Assembly: GCA_947626285.1 (NCBI GenBank)
Contig: CANQRR010000008.1
Coordinates: 29,891-93,890, forward strand
Length of the DNA: 64,000 nucleotides
From: an uncultured Lachnospiraceae bacterium
GTDB taxonomy: Bacteria; Bacillota; Clostridia; Lachnospirales; Lachnospiraceae
Reading direction: 5' to 3'
The position numbers and the translations under genes are program-made. Shown here piece after piece: positions 1-7,460 of the stretch (positions within the stretch are counted from its first letter, which is position 1; every line of letters begins with the position of its first letter). The notes under the pieces were generated by a model. That model was not told the origin of the DNA. It saw only the letters and a list, made by a program, of their open reading frames with translations, and ran no database searches.

Positions 1-1133
1 AGCTTGCGGATAAAATCGAAACGCATATCCGCGATCGCCGCCGAGCGGTCCAGCCCGCGCTCCTCCTCCATCTGGCTGATGATGTGCTCGATCATCTCCT
101 GCTCATTCTGCGAGAGATCAAGCAACTTTAGAACGCGCTCATCGCCTTCGGCAAGCTTGGTCGCCGCGAAGCGTACCGGGATCCCGGCCGCCTTCGCGTG
201 GTCCTCGATCAGATGCATGATGCCGTGCAGACAGCGGTGCACCGCGCCGCCATCCTCATCCTGACTGCAGAAATCCGTCCGCCCCGGGCGCTCCTGATAC
301 TGCGCCACGTGGACCGCGTGCCGGATGAGTTCGTCCACACCCTCGTTCTTCGCCGCTGAAATCGGAACTACCGGAATACCCAGCATGCGCTCCATATCGT
401 TAATATAGATCGATCCGCCGTTTCCGCGCACCTCATCCATCATATTCAACGCCAGCACCATTGGCGTGTCCAGCTCCATGAGCTGCATCGTCAGATAGAG
501 GTTCCGCTCAATGTTCGTCGCGTCGACGATGTTGATGATGCCGGTCGGCTTCGAGCCGATGATGTACTGTCTGCTCACGATCTCCTCGCTTGTGTACGGA
601 GAAAGTGAGTAAATTCCCGGAAGATCCGTGATCTCCGTGTTTGGATAACCTTTGATCACTCCACTCTTGCGGTCCACGGTCACGCCGGGGAAATTGCCGA
701 CGTGCTGATTTGACCCGGTGAGCTGGTTGAAGAGCGTCGTCTTGCCGCAGTTCTGATTGCCCGCCAGCGCGAAGGTCAGCACAGCGCCTTCCGGGAGCGG
801 ATTCTCGTCAGCCTTTACGTGGTAGCGGCCGCCCTCGCCGAGGCCCGGATGTTCCGCGTAGCGATGCGCGCCGCGCTTCTTTCCGTCCGCTGCTCCCGCT
901 GTGCTCTCCGGAAGCAGCTCAATCTCGATATTCTCCGCATCCGCCAGACGCAGCGTCAACTCATATCCGTGAATCAGAAGCTCCATTGGGTCGCCCATCG
1001 GGGCAAACTTTACCAGTGTGATCTCCGCGCCCGGGATCACGCCCATATCCAAAAAATGCTGTCGCAGCGCGCCCTCGCCGCCCACGGCAGTGATCCGTGC
1101 GCTCTTTCCAATGCCAAGTTCCCTTAATGTCAT
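1..1133 (-). CDS. feoB: FeoA-FeoB fusion ferrous iron transporter (3' end outside window)
   Basis: Reading the reverse strand from the ATG at 1133 gives one open frame to the window edge. Residues 1-75 form a FeoA (SH3-like) domain. A charged linker of about 40 residues follows, and then the FeoB G domain begins. Its G1 loop GNQNCGKTT is at about residue 125, followed by DLPGIYSL (G3), NMMD (G4) and SAAKNEG (G5). FeoB imports Fe(II) across the inner membrane and FeoA normally assists it as a separate small protein; here they are one chain. The membrane part lies beyond base 1. An in-frame ATG at 1145 is an alternative start, since the GGAG motif sits 12 nt from the chosen one. The gene follows hisF by 43 nt on the same strand. 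Confidence 0.93.
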   Translation of the reverse strand, partial: MTLRELGIGKSARITAVGGEGALRQHFLDMGVIPGAEITLVKFAPMGDPMELLIHGYELTLRLADAENIEIELLPESTAGAADGKKRGAHRYAEHPGLGEGGRYHVKADENPLPEGAVLTFALAGNQNCGKTTLFNQLTGSNQHVGNFPGVTVDRKSGVIKGYPNTEITDLPGIYSLSPYTSEEIVSRQYIIGSKPTGIINIVDATNIERNLYLTMQLMELDTPMVLALNMMDEVRGNGGSIYINDMERMLGIPVVPISAAKNEGVDELIRHAVHVAQYQERPGRTDFCSQDEDGGAVHRCLHGIMHLIEDHAKAAGIPVRFAATKLAEGDERVLKLLDLSQNEQEMIEHIISQMEEERGLDRSAAIADMRFDFIRK

Positions 1134-1176
1134 GTCTGCTGTCATCTCCGTCTCACTTGCTATGATCGATCCTCGC

Positions 1177-1938
1177 TCACAAACGCACCGACACGCCGCG
1201 CCCGCGCAGATAACGCTTCACCTCGCGGATCTCCAGCTCCTTGTAGTGGAACAGCGAGGCCGCCAGTGCCGCGTCCGCCTTCCCCTCCGTCAGCGCGTCG
1301 TAGAAATGCTCCATCGTCCCGGCGCCCCCGGAGGCGATGACCGGCACGGAAACGCGCTCCGCGATCGTGCTGGTCAGCTCGATGTCGTACCCGGCTTTCG
1401 TGCCGTCGCAGTCCATGCTGGTGAGCAGGATCTCACCCGCGCCGAGCCGGTCCGCCTGCACTGCCCATGCGACCGCGTCGATCCCCATGTCGACGCGTCC
1501 GCCGTTTTTATAGATGTTCCATCCGCTCCCGTCCGCACGCCGCTTCGCGTCAATCGCAACGACAACGCACTGGCGCCCGAACTTCTCCGCCGCCTGCCGG
1601 ATCAGCTCCGGGTTCTGGATCGCGGCCGAATTGATCGAGATCTTGTCCGCCCCCTCGCGCAGCAGCATACGGAAATCGTCTACCGTGCGAATACCTCCGC
1701 CCACGGTAAACGGGATAAAGACCTTCTTCGCCACCTCGCGCACCATATCCACGACGGTGTTCCGCGCGTCGGAGGACGCCGTGATGTCGAGAAACACCAG
1801 CTCGTCCGCCCCGGCCTTGTCGTATGCGGCAGCGATCTCGACCGGATCTCCCGCATCCTTCAGATCCACAAAATTAACTCCCTTCACCACGCGCCCGCCA
1901 TGCACGTCGAGACAGGGAATGATCCTTTTGGTAAACAT
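1177..1938 (-). CDS. hisF: Imidazole glycerol phosphate synthase cyclase subunit HisF
   Basis: This 253-residue TIM barrel makes imidazole glycerol phosphate and AICAR from PRFAR, using ammonia delivered by HisH. The N-terminal [18 protein letters not shown] carries the first catalytic Asp. VVVAIDAKR near residue 130 carries the second, and the phosphate-binding GGGIRT and ASGGAG loops are present. Length is normal for the family. The start is supported by a GGGAGTGAAGAT ribosome site. It lies 82 nt downstream of hisH on the same strand, so the two subunits are probably cotranscribed, apart from the main his operon at 14.8-20.2 kb. Confidence 0.97.
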   Translation of the reverse strand: MFTKRIIPCLDVHGGRVVKGVNFVDLKDAGDPVEIAAAYDKAGADELVFLDITASSDARNTVVDMVREVAKKVFIPFTVGGGIRTVDDFRMLLREGADKISINSAAIQNPELIRQAAEKFGRQCVVVAIDAKRRADGSGWNIYKNGGRVDMGIDAVAWAVQADRLGAGEILLTSMDCDGTKAGYDIELTSTIAERVSVPVIASGGAGTMEHFYDALTEGKADAALAASLFHYKELEIREVKRYLRGRGVSVRL

Positions 1939-2020
1939 ATCTTCACTCCCATATCCGGCTCTTCGCAGAGAAGAACCCGCCTGTACTCATTATAGTTTTC
2001 TTACGCCTTCCTTATCATTC

Positions 2021-2641
2021 TTATCGCGCTTCACGCGGTATCCCGATAAAATTCTTCAGGATCGTCAGTCCGACATCCCCGCTCTTCTCCGGATGGAACT
2101 GGCAGGCGAACAAATTGCCCTGCTCGATCGATGCGTGAATGTCCACCGCATACTGCGTGGACGCCTTTACGATCTCCGAATCCTCCGCCTGCAGATAGTA
2201 GGAATGCACAAAGTATACATAGGCTCCTTCCGGAATCCCGGCGAACAGCCTGCCCGGGTGATCGTATTTCAGAGAATTCCAGCCCATGTGCGGAATCTTA
2301 AGCCCCGGCGTTTCCGGAATGTGCACGATCTTTCCCCTGCAAAGGCCTAGCCCTTCCACTCCCGGCGACTCCTCGCTCGACCCAAAGAGAAGCTGAAGTC
2401 CAAGGCAGATGCCGAGCAGCGGAATCTGCTCTGCGGCCGCCTCGCGGATCACCTCGACCAGCCCATATTGATGCAGCTTTTCCATCGCGTCGCCGAACGC
2501 GCCTACGCCGGGGAGAACGATTCTGTCCGCGGACAGGATCTCATTCCTGTCACGCGTGATCTTCGCATCCTCTCCGAGATAATCAAACGCCTTCTCCACA
2601 CTTTTCAGGTTTCCGGCGTCATAGTCAATGATCGCTACCAT
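2021..2641 (-). CDS. hisH: Imidazole glycerol phosphate synthase glutaminase subunit HisH
   Basis: This class I glutamine amidotransferase supplies ammonia to HisF. The nucleophile loop LGICLGLQLLFGSSEE holds the catalytic Cys, and the C-terminal CQFHPEKSG holds the catalytic His-X-Glu pair. I start it at MVAIIDYDAGN because GGAGGAG lies just upstream; the open frame extends 18 codons further without a better site. At 206 residues it has the usual length. The gene leads the small hisH-hisF-feoAB group. Confidence 0.96.
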   Translation of the reverse strand: MVAIIDYDAGNLKSVEKAFDYLGEDAKITRDRNEILSADRIVLPGVGAFGDAMEKLHQYGLVEVIREAAAEQIPLLGICLGLQLLFGSSEESPGVEGLGLCRGKIVHIPETPGLKIPHMGWNSLKYDHPGRLFAGIPEGAYVYFVHSYYLQAEDSEIVKASTQYAVDIHASIEQGNLFACQFHPEKSGDVGLTILKNFIGIPREAR

Positions 2642-2741
2642 TTTCTCCTCCGTCCCTTCTGTTTCCGAACCGCTCCCATAGAATAAGCAATCCAAAAGGA
2701 ATCTGCAGATCGATCCGGTTTCATTTCAGCACATAAAAGGT

Positions 2742-2778
2742 CCCGTGTATGGTACCGACTGATTATACCATACACGGG
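2742..2778 (-). terminator. Hairpin terminator after the PdaA-like gene
   Basis: A perfect 13-bp inverted repeat (CCCGTGTATGGTA at 2742-2754 against 2766-2778) encloses an 11-nt loop. Read on the minus strand the hairpin lies about 40 nt beyond the stop of the deacetylase gene and is followed after three bases by a short TTTT run (2736-2739). It separates that gene from hisH. The T run is weak, so an additional role is possible. Confidence 0.6.
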
Positions 2779-2816
2779 GCTTACTTTCCACCTTTTTCAA
2801 AAACGACAGTATTTTT

Positions 2817-3548
2817 TTAAAAACGATAATAGGTCTTCCCCTTGCGCGGCTTTGTCTTTCCTTTGTATTTCGCGAGCTGGCTCACCGTCACGAGCTGATA
2901 TCCCCGCTTTCTAAGCGCCGGAATGATCTTCTCTGCCGCCACGATCGTCGAATAATGAATGTCGTGCATCAGAATGATATCCCCACTTCTGACGTGATCC
3001 AGTACCGCGCTGACCGTGTGCCCCGGATTTCCGGTATTGGCCCAGTCTCTTGTGTCGATCGACCAGTAGACGGACGGAAGTCCGATCGCAGAGAGTACCC
3101 TGCTGTTTGCCGCTCCGTCCCCGTAGGGGAGTCGGAGCAAAGTCGGCCCACGACCGGCGGCGTTTTTGATATTCCGGCTCGTCCGGGATACCTCAGAGGC
3201 GATCGAGGAATTGGACAGAGTGCTGAACGCCGCATGGCTGTAAGAGTGATTCCCCAACTCACAGCCCATCTTCGCCATCTTCTTTACCGTTGATTTATGG
3301 CTGGGGACATTGGACCCCACCATGAAAAAGGTCGCCGTGGCGTGATTCTTTTTCAGGCAGTTCAGAAGACGGTCGGTATACCTCCCGGGTCCGTCGTCAA
3401 AAGTAAGCGCGACCATCGGTTTTTTGGGATTGATCGATGGCTTACTCTCCGATTCACTCTTTTTGTTCTTCGCCTGCGCGGACAGAGGAAGTATAAAAAC
3501 AATTCCGCACAGAAGGGCGATCTTCAGGATCTTATACCACTTTTTCAT
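2817..3548 (-). CDS. Exported polysaccharide deacetylase, PdaA/CDA1-like
   Basis: A signal-type N terminus (MKKWYKILK followed by a hydrophobic run ending in SAQA) precedes a full NodB fold. All five motifs are visible: TFDDGP, HSYSH (metal-binding), RLPYGDG, DTRDW and ILMHD. Such enzymes remove N-acetyl groups from peptidoglycan or related glycans outside the membrane. In spore formers the PdaA branch prepares cortex muramic delta-lactam, but I cannot tell the branch from sequence alone. I prefer the start at 3548, which places the signal peptide at the N terminus; an in-frame ATG at 3572 also exists and neither has a strong ribosome site. Confidence 0.88.
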   Translation of the reverse strand: MKKWYKILKIALLCGIVFILPLSAQAKNKKSESESKPSINPKKPMVALTFDDGPGRYTDRLLNCLKKNHATATFFMVGSNVPSHKSTVKKMAKMGCELGNHSYSHAAFSTLSNSSIASEVSRTSRNIKNAAGRGPTLLRLPYGDGAANSRVLSAIGLPSVYWSIDTRDWANTGNPGHTVSAVLDHVRSGDIILMHDIHYSTIVAAEKIIPALRKRGYQLVTVSQLAKYKGKTKPRKGKTYYRF

Positions 3549-3615
3549 GATTTTCTCACACAGATTCCTCATACAGATTTAAGCTTCCGCTGTGCGTATC
3601 TTCACAGCTTCGATA

Positions 3616-4257
3616 CTACAGTTTTGAATAGCCGAAGCTGTTCACGATCGCATCGATCTTCTCCTTGCGCGCACACATCGGGCAGTTCGCCGCTTCGTAT
3701 GTTTTGTAGCCCGGCAGATCGTCCCCACCGAAAATGTAGTTGACTTCGATTCCCTGCACATGATCGCTCGCGCTGAAGATCGCGGATACGCCGTCCACGA
3801 TGCCGCCGTAGTACTGCACACACTCGACCGCCCTTGCGATCGTGCGCCCGGTCGTCGCGGAAGCAAGGAGCAGAATACAGTGTTTTCCGTCGATCATCAT
3901 CTGCATATTGTCGCGGAAGATGAGCTGCCCGCCCGGATTCATCTCCGGCGTGACGATGTACATGGTCTGGTGCTGATTCAGCGACATGATGCCGGACGCC
4001 GTCAGATCATCCGCGAGATAGGCCCCGATGACCTCGCAGCCGTCCATACAGATGATCGTGTCGATGTAGGTGCTCGTCGAATACTTCCTGGCAAGCACGG
4101 AAGCTGCGGCCGCCGCTTCACTCTTTCTGGATTTCATGATCGTCATATCCACATAGTAATTGATGTGGGAGTGGTTGGTCGCGAAATGTCCAGGAATCAC
4201 ACGGATGATCGCATTTTTGTTGATCTGTGAATGAATCTTCGTCGCTCTGCTTTCCAT
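3616..4257 (-). CDS. Phosphoribosyltransferase-fold protein, OPRTase-like, altered PRPP loop
   Basis: The 213-residue protein resembles the orotate phosphoribosyltransferase-like proteins of Clostridia. The region that should be the PRPP-binding loop reads LLLASATTGRT (about residues 129-139). The TTG part is kept, but the two acidic residues that normally precede it are Ala and Ser. A CPMC pair at residues 192-195 near the C terminus could bind metal. The start at 4257 has GGAGGT 8 nt upstream. Pyrimidine salvage or a regulatory role are both possible; real catalytic activity is uncertain. It is transcribed toward the deacetylase gene. Confidence 0.7.
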   Translation of the reverse strand: MESRATKIHSQINKNAIIRVIPGHFATNHSHINYYVDMTIMKSRKSEAAAAASVLARKYSTSTYIDTIICMDGCEVIGAYLADDLTASGIMSLNQHQTMYIVTPEMNPGGQLIFRDNMQMMIDGKHCILLLASATTGRTIARAVECVQYYGGIVDGVSAIFSASDHVQGIEVNYIFGGDDLPGYKTYEAANCPMCARKEKIDAIVNSFGYSKL

Positions 4258-4343
4258 AAAAGATACCTCCGAAATTTTAGTCACCTGCACAGCTTTCGGG
4301 TGCGGCGCCGTTTCTGTATATCGTTATGTCTATCATACACAAT

Positions 4344-4377
4344 ATAGCCTGAAAATTCAAGGAAATTTTCAGGCTAT
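4344..4377. repeat. 14-bp perfect inverted repeat between the NlpC/P60 and PRT-like genes
   Basis: ATAGCCTGAAAATT (4344-4357) is perfectly repeated in inverse at 4364-4377 with a 6-nt loop. It lies 38 nt beyond the stop of the wall-enzyme gene and about 90 nt upstream of the phosphoribosyltransferase-like start, both on the minus strand. It is probably a terminator for the former, though no T run follows the stem. An operator for the latter is an alternative. Confidence 0.55.
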
Positions 4378-4414
4378 TGCACAAAATTTTGGAAAAATGT
4401 ATCGCGAAACTTTC

Positions 4415-5509
4415 CTATCGCGAGCGGAACAGATTCCGCAGGATCTGATTCGCAGACTTGTTTCGGTAGCGCTCCGGGTCCGACATGACCACCTTTCCGG
4501 AGAGGTCCCAGCGCATCTGGCTGTAATCAGTCAGATAAGAAGTTCCCCGCGAACAGTCCGGAAACTTCTGGTACCACTCCGGAAAATATTTCTGCATATA
4601 GTTTCTGGCGAGCGCGACCGCCTGGCTTTCCTGTCTGCCGCCCGGCGTGGACGTCCCCATAAGCTGTACCCCTGGCGGGCTTGCGTGAAGGAGGACGACG
4701 CTTCCGTCGCTGCACGCGCCTACGACCATCCAGACATGTCCTGCCGAGGTGCTCATGATATCGCCGGCCCGATAGTTTTTCACCTTGCCCGCCGGTGTGA
4801 AGCTGCCCCAGCCGCGTGACGCATAGTTCTGTGCCATCCGCTGCGCGAGCATGACGTATCCCGGCTGCTTCCCGCTTTCAACCTCAAGGATGTTGTAAAT
4901 GCACCAGCCGATGTAGCCGGAGCAGTCCAGACCGTTCCGAATCTGGAAACGGGTCGTCCTGTAGTCGTAGCTGCTATCCTGCTTTTTGAAAAACTCCGCC
5001 CAGCGGGGACTGACCCCCAGCGTCAGCGCATCCCCTCCGGCCCCGGTATCCTCGTCATTCCAGCCTCCGCCCCAGACATACATCGTACTGCCGACCGGCT
5101 GAAGTGCGGTCAGCAGGAGCTTTTTCAGTGTCGATTTCCGGTAGGAAGTCACATTCAGCACCTTGCTGTACCTTGTGTAGAACGTTTCCCCGTTCTTCTT
5201 TTGATATCCGCGAACAACATAATAGCGGGTGCTGCCCTCTTCCAGGCCTTTCAATTTCACCTTGCAGGAGGACGTTTCCTGGACAAGCGTGCGCTCCTTT
5301 CCGTTTTCGTTGCAGGAAAACAGCAGATAGCCGTTCAGATCCTTCCGCTTCGGCCATTGAATGGTCGCCTTCTTTCCCCGGACCTGAACCGTCGGCTTGG
5401 GCGCCTTTTTGGAAAAAGAAGCGGCCTGGACCGGCATGGAGCACAGGAGCAGGATCAGAATCACAAGCAGCACAGTGTCCATAGCGTAAACTTTCCTCAG
5501 TCTTTTCAT
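4415..5509 (-). CDS. Secreted FN3-NlpC/P60-type cell-wall cysteine peptidase
   Basis: The 364-residue protein opens with a signal peptide (MKRLRKVYAM, hydrophobic stretch, cleavage near VQAAS). A fibronectin type III domain occupies about residues 35-120. The C-terminal half carries an NlpC/P60-like core: GLDCSGYIGWC with the nucleophile Cys and GHVWMVVGAC with the catalytic His. Family members cut peptide cross-links in peptidoglycan. AGGA 8 nt before the ATG supports the start. The gene diverges from the membrane-anchored deacetylase at 5734. Confidence 0.85.
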   Translation of the reverse strand: MKRLRKVYAMDTVLLVILILLLCSMPVQAASFSKKAPKPTVQVRGKKATIQWPKRKDLNGYLLFSCNENGKERTLVQETSSCKVKLKGLEEGSTRYYVVRGYQKKNGETFYTRYSKVLNVTSYRKSTLKKLLLTALQPVGSTMYVWGGGWNDEDTGAGGDALTLGVSPRWAEFFKKQDSSYDYRTTRFQIRNGLDCSGYIGWCIYNILEVESGKQPGYVMLAQRMAQNYASRGWGSFTPAGKVKNYRAGDIMSTSAGHVWMVVGACSDGSVVLLHASPPGVQLMGTSTPGGRQESQAVALARNYMQKYFPEWYQKFPDCSRGTSYLTDYSQMRWDLSGKVVMSDPERYRNKSANQILRNLFRSR

Positions 5510-5652
5510 AATAACATCCTTTCCCTACTGCATGATTCGATAGAAATGCAATGGATTTATCGTCTCTATCTTATCATATTTATCCCGGCACGTCGAGTTA
5601 ATCCTTTTTCCTTTTGTTTCCGAACAGCAGAGGCCTTCCGTGCAAAAACCGT

Positions 5653-5681
5653 TTGCCACACTCTCATGAGTGTGCTAGACT
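5653..5681 (+). promoter_or_regulatory. Sigma-A-type promoter with palindrome in the spacer
   Basis: TTGCCA (5653-5658) and TAGACT (5676-5681) are separated by 17 nt, upstream of the deacetylase gene at 5734. The spacer contains a palindrome with 7-bp arms, CACACTC-TCAT-GAGTGTG (5657-5674), which is a plausible repressor operator. This is a pattern match only. Confidence 0.55.
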
Positions 5682-5733
5682 AATGGCAGGAAAACATATG
5701 AAATATCTGAATGAAACAAAGGAGTAAGCTGCA

Positions 5734-7326
5734 ATGAATGACAATTATGAACCGGAGTATGACTATGAGCCGGAAACGAACCCGGAGGCGGAAACCAGGC
5801 GGCTGCGCCGCAGGAAGCGCAGGCGTCAGGTGGCGATCCAGAGGGGCGTATTCTTCTGTCTTCTGCTTCTGATCGTTGCGGCGGCGGTCTTTGTCGCGCT
5901 GTACGTTCTGCCGGGCGGAACGCTGTTCCCTGGCAGGGGAACGGTCTCTTCCGGAAACCAGACGCCGGACGGGCAGGACGTGGTCGTCGTGGAACCTGCC
6001 ACAGAAGCGGAGACCGTCCCTGAGACGGCTCCCGCGCAGACGGAACCCATGACCCCTGCGACTGAAACTCCGACTGAAAGCGCGCAGACCGCCGAGCTGA
6101 TCGAACAGGCGAAGCTTCTGGCAGCCGGCTACGATTATGACGGGGCAATCGCCCTTCTGCAGAGCGTGCCGGGCTATGAGTCAGACGCACAGCTCACAGC
6201 TGAGATCAGTGGCTATGAAGAGGCGAAAAACGCCTGCGTGGCGGTCGACGTGACGACGGTTCCCCATATCTTCTACCATTCCCTGATCAACGACACCGAC
6301 CGGGCGTTCAACGTGGAGGTGCTCGGGCAGGGCGCGGTGGACGGCATGAACGCCTGGATGACAACGGTTGAGGAGTTTGACAAGATCACGCAGACCATGT
6401 ACGACAACGGCTATGTCTTCGTGCGGCTGCGCGACCTCGTCGTGCAGTCCACCGATGAAAACGGCAACGTGCGCTTCGCCCCGAATACGGATCTGATGCT
6501 TCCGCCCGGGAAAAAACCGGTCGTCCTATCCGTCGACGACCTGAGCTACTATCACTCCTACGAGCCTGCAGGCTACCCGGACAAGCTGGTTTTGGATGAA
6601 AGCGGGAATGTTAAATGCCATTATGTCGCGGCGGACGGCACGGAGCAGATCGGCGATTTCGACGTCGTGCCGCGCCTGAACACTTTTCTGGAGGCGCATC
6701 CGGACGGCGCGTACAAGGGCGCTCGCGGCCTGATCGCGCTCACCGGTTACAATGGAGTTTTCGGCTACCGCACGGACGCGGACTATGAGCTGCAGGAAAA
6801 CCTGATGTCCGACCAGAGTCAGTGGCTTTCAGAGCATCCGGACTTCGACCGCCAAAATGAGATCGCGGAGGCGACAAAGATCGCGGAGGCCATCAAGGCG
6901 GACGGCTGGGAGTTCGCCAGCCACACCTGGGGACACTTGAGCGTCACAAACAAGACGGTGGACGAACTTCGCGTCGACAATGAAAAGTGGGTGAACAACG
7001 TGCAGAACATCGTCGGCCCGGTCGACACGATCATCTTTGCGCATGGCAACGACATCGGCGACTGGCAGGATTACAGTCCGGACAACGAGAAATACCAGTA
7101 TTTCAAGAGCGCCGGATACAATTTCTTCTGCAACGTGGACGGCTCCCAGCCCTACTGGGTGCAGATCCGGGACAGCTATGTGCGGCAGGGCCGCATCGAT
7201 CTCGACGGCTATATGCTCTACCGCTCCAGTCTGGGTGAGACGACCGTGATCGACGACATGTTCCTCGCCTCACAGGTGTTCGACTCCCGACGCCCGACGC
7301 CGGTCGTAGCAAACGGGGAAGCCTGA
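5734..7326 (+). CDS. Membrane-anchored polysaccharide deacetylase family protein
   Basis: The 530-residue protein has an acidic then Arg-rich cytoplasmic N terminus, one membrane segment (about residues 36-57), a Thr/Glu/Pro-rich linker and an extracellular NodB-type domain. Visible motifs are VVLSVDDLSYY (the metal Asp pair) and EFASHTWGHLS (the metal His pair). It therefore probably acts on wall or surface glycan from the outer membrane face; the substrate is unknown. It is expressed from the promoter at 5653-5681 and is followed by a large hairpin. The linker may also carry short helical repeats near residues 120-160. Confidence 0.82.
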   Translation: MNDNYEPEYDYEPETNPEAETRRLRRRKRRRQVAIQRGVFFCLLLLIVAAAVFVALYVLPGGTLFPGRGTVSSGNQTPDGQDVVVVEPATEAETVPETAPAQTEPMTPATETPTESAQTAELIEQAKLLAAGYDYDGAIALLQSVPGYESDAQLTAEISGYEEAKNACVAVDVTTVPHIFYHSLINDTDRAFNVEVLGQGAVDGMNAWMTTVEEFDKITQTMYDNGYVFVRLRDLVVQSTDENGNVRFAPNTDLMLPPGKKPVVLSVDDLSYYHSYEPAGYPDKLVLDESGNVKCHYVAADGTEQIGDFDVVPRLNTFLEAHPDGAYKGARGLIALTGYNGVFGYRTDADYELQENLMSDQSQWLSEHPDFDRQNEIAEATKIAEAIKADGWEFASHTWGHLSVTNKTVDELRVDNEKWVNNVQNIVGPVDTIIFAHGNDIGDWQDYSPDNEKYQYFKSAGYNFFCNVDGSQPYWVQIRDSYVRQGRIDLDGYMLYRSSLGETTVIDDMFLASQVFDSRRPTPVVANGEA

Positions 7327-7384
7327 GTCCTGCGCCGCCTGAGATCACCGGACGCGATAAGCCTGGCGCATACGATTTCTGCAT

Positions 7385-7460
7385 AAAAAAGCGCCCTCTG
7401 GGCATTCTGTATTGAAAGGACCGATCCAGTTACAAATACAGAGGCACGGAGGGCATTTTT
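7385..7460 (+). terminator. Large A/T-flanked hairpin overlapping the SD of the spoVAF-like gene
   Basis: GCCCTC (7393-7398) pairs with GAGGGC (7449-7454), and TCTGTATT (7406-7413) pairs perfectly with AATACAGA (7435-7442). Six A precede the stem and five T follow it, so it looks like a terminator in both directions. The 3' arm contains the GGAGGG ribosome site of the next gene, whose ATG begins one base after the T run. Confidence 0.6.

Noticed and set aside
1018..1995. 325-codon plus-strand frame over hisF
   Set aside because: It is antisense to hisF and FeoA, has Arg/His-rich low-quality composition and no start signal.
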